From an uncultured bacterium (GTDB taxonomy: Bacteria; Cyanobacteriota; Vampirovibrionia; Gastranaerophilales; Gastranaerophilaceae): 6,416 nt of DNA. The position numbers and the translations under genes are program-made. Positions 5,620 through 6,416 of the stretch are shown piece after piece (within the stretch, counting starts at the first letter, position 1; each line of letters starts with the position of its first letter). Under the pieces are notes generated by a model that was given only the letters and a program-made list of their open reading frames with translations, ran no database searches and was not told the DNA's origin. The stretch spans positions 1 through 6,416 of the forward strand of contig USGC01000101.1 of NCBI GenBank assembly GCA_900554095.1. Direction: 5' to 3'.

Positions 5620-6363
5620 ATGGAAATTAAAGTTTCAAATGACATTACGCAAATGAGTGCGGAAGTCCTTGTGATTAACAAGTTTGAGGGAGAAAAGACA
5701 AGCCAGGAAATCGCCAACACTTATGCTGTTGAAAAAGACGGATTTGAAGGAAAGCTTGGAGAGACTTATCTTTTGCACACTTACGGAAAAATCCCGGCTG
5801 ATAAAATTTTAGTCGTAGGCTTCGGCAAAAACGAAGAATTTGATGCAAACAAAATGCGAGAAGCGGTTTGTAAAGCTATTAAAAAGTTACAGCAAATTAA
5901 GGCTAAAAATGCAGTCTTAGACTTTGATGTAACAATTGATTACGGCAAATCAGCCGCTATAGGCGCCTTAATCGCAGATTACGCTTTTGATAAATACAAA
6001 ACTGAAAAAGCACCTCGTCTTGAAACCATTACATTTGCAAAGTTTTCTCAAAAAGAAGTTAATGAGGGAATAATTTTTGGCAATGCATTAAAAATGACAA
6101 GAGACCTTGCAAATGAACCGGCCCAATACGCAACGCCGGCAAAACTTGCCGAGATTGCCCAAAATATAGAAGGCGTTGATACAAAAGTATATGACCGCGA
6201 CGAAATCGAAAGAATGGGTATGGGTGCATTTTTGGCAGTTGGCAGAGGAAGCGATCAGCCACCAAAATTTATTCATATGAAATTTGCAAGATGGATAGCC
6301 GCAGTTGCCTATCTCCGATATAGGCAACATTTCAGCAAACCATCAAACTCATTTACACAATAA
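5620..6363 (+). pseudogene. pepA: Leucyl aminopeptidase (M17), broken after the N-terminal domain
   Basis: M17 aminopeptidases are cytosolic, usually hexameric, two-metal enzymes of about 480-500 residues that remove N-terminal amino acids. Residues 1-222 match the family: the N-terminal macro-like domain (KILVVGFGK at 62-70), the linker ALKMTRDLANEPAQYATPAKLAE (156-178), and MGMGAFLAVGRGSDQPPKFIHMKF (199-222). In intact enzymes the next segment is the catalytic domain beginning near VGKGITFDSGG, which brings the metal-binding Lys and Asp. Here it is replaced from about residue 223 by 25 unrelated residues (ARWIAAVAYLRYRQ...) and a stop at 6361-6363. All metal and catalytic residues are therefore absent, so the product should be inactive. 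Promoter and ribosome site are intact, implying a recent break, an insertion or an assembly join rather than an old decayed gene. Confidence 0.85.
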
Positions 6364-6416
6364 ATAAAAGAAACAAAGCAAAAAAGAAAAAGAACTTGAG
6401 CCCTTCCCGAAAAAAT
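6286..6416. other. Non-pepA tail of unknown origin after the break
   Basis: From about 6286 the sequence no longer encodes aminopeptidase in any frame I can read. It holds a strong hairpin, then an A-rich plus strand (6361 onward) to the window edge. On the minus strand the last 64 bases are open and would end a hydrophobic C-terminus (FFREGLKFFFFFALFLLFIV, stop at 6355-6353), too short to call a gene. It could be the end of a mobile element, a dispersed repeat, or a misjoin; the sequence does not decide. Confidence 0.6.
6304..6328. repeat. Perfect 9-bp hairpin near the pepA break
   Basis: GTTGCCTAT (6304-6312) and ATAGGCAAC (6320-6328) pair perfectly around a 7-base loop, CTCCGAT. An alternative pairing exists between GATAG (6294-6298) and CTATC (6309-6313). 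Neither strand has a T-tract beyond the stem, so it is not a terminator. It lies about 18-42 bases inside the foreign tail, where sub-terminal hairpins of IS200/IS605-type elements are found; that link is only a suggestion. Confidence 0.6.

Noticed and set aside
6059..6330. Two minus-strand open frames opposite the end of pepA
   Set aside because: They overlap well-conserved M17 coding sequence and have no start signals; they are reverse-strand shadows.

Overview
The window is AT-rich and bacterial, and shows no phage, CRISPR, rRNA or tRNA genes. It most resembles a gut Gastranaerophilales/Vampirovibrionia (Melainabacteria)-type genome. The reasons are the RNase Y-YmdB pair, a divergent pilin-like protein of a style common in that lineage, and two lineage-restricted-looking hypothetical proteins. 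This placement is from memory of protein style, not from a search; a Firmicutes-like relative is the main alternative.

Layout. At the left edge is the first 22 codons of a leftward gene (1-66). It diverges from a rightward hypothetical gene (189-782) across a 122-bp AT-rich spacer with a good leftward promoter and a nearly symmetric -10 box. Most of the rest lies on the minus strand, read right to left: a hypothetical protein (5481-4936), RNase Y (4720-3200), a YmdB-type metallophosphoesterase (3144-2314), a PHP-domain phosphoesterase (2317-1463) and a small membrane-anchored pilin-like protein (1423-788). At the right, a leucyl aminopeptidase gene (5620 onward, plus strand) has a near-ideal promoter and ribosome binding site. 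It breaks off near 6286, just before its catalytic domain, and runs into about 130 bp of unrelated sequence with a 9-bp hairpin.

How the genes fit together. rny, ymdB and the PHP gene look like one operon for RNA turnover: a membrane-anchored endoribonuclease, a cyclic-nucleotide phosphodiesterase/regulator, and a phosphoesterase of the family that degrades short RNA fragments or 3',5'-bisphosphonucleotides. The ymdB and PHP genes overlap by ATGA, and a hairpin sits between rny and ymdB. The pilin-like gene follows 39 bp later across a very GC-rich perfect palindrome whose T-tract faces the opposite strand.

The points most worth checking are the broken aminopeptidase and its foreign tail, the pilin-like protein that keeps F+1, E+5 and P+22 but lacks the cleavage glycine, and the wrong-facing terminator. 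That terminator would let the transcript of the 189-782 gene run antisense through the whole pilin-like gene. I found no convincing wholly new defence or mobile system.
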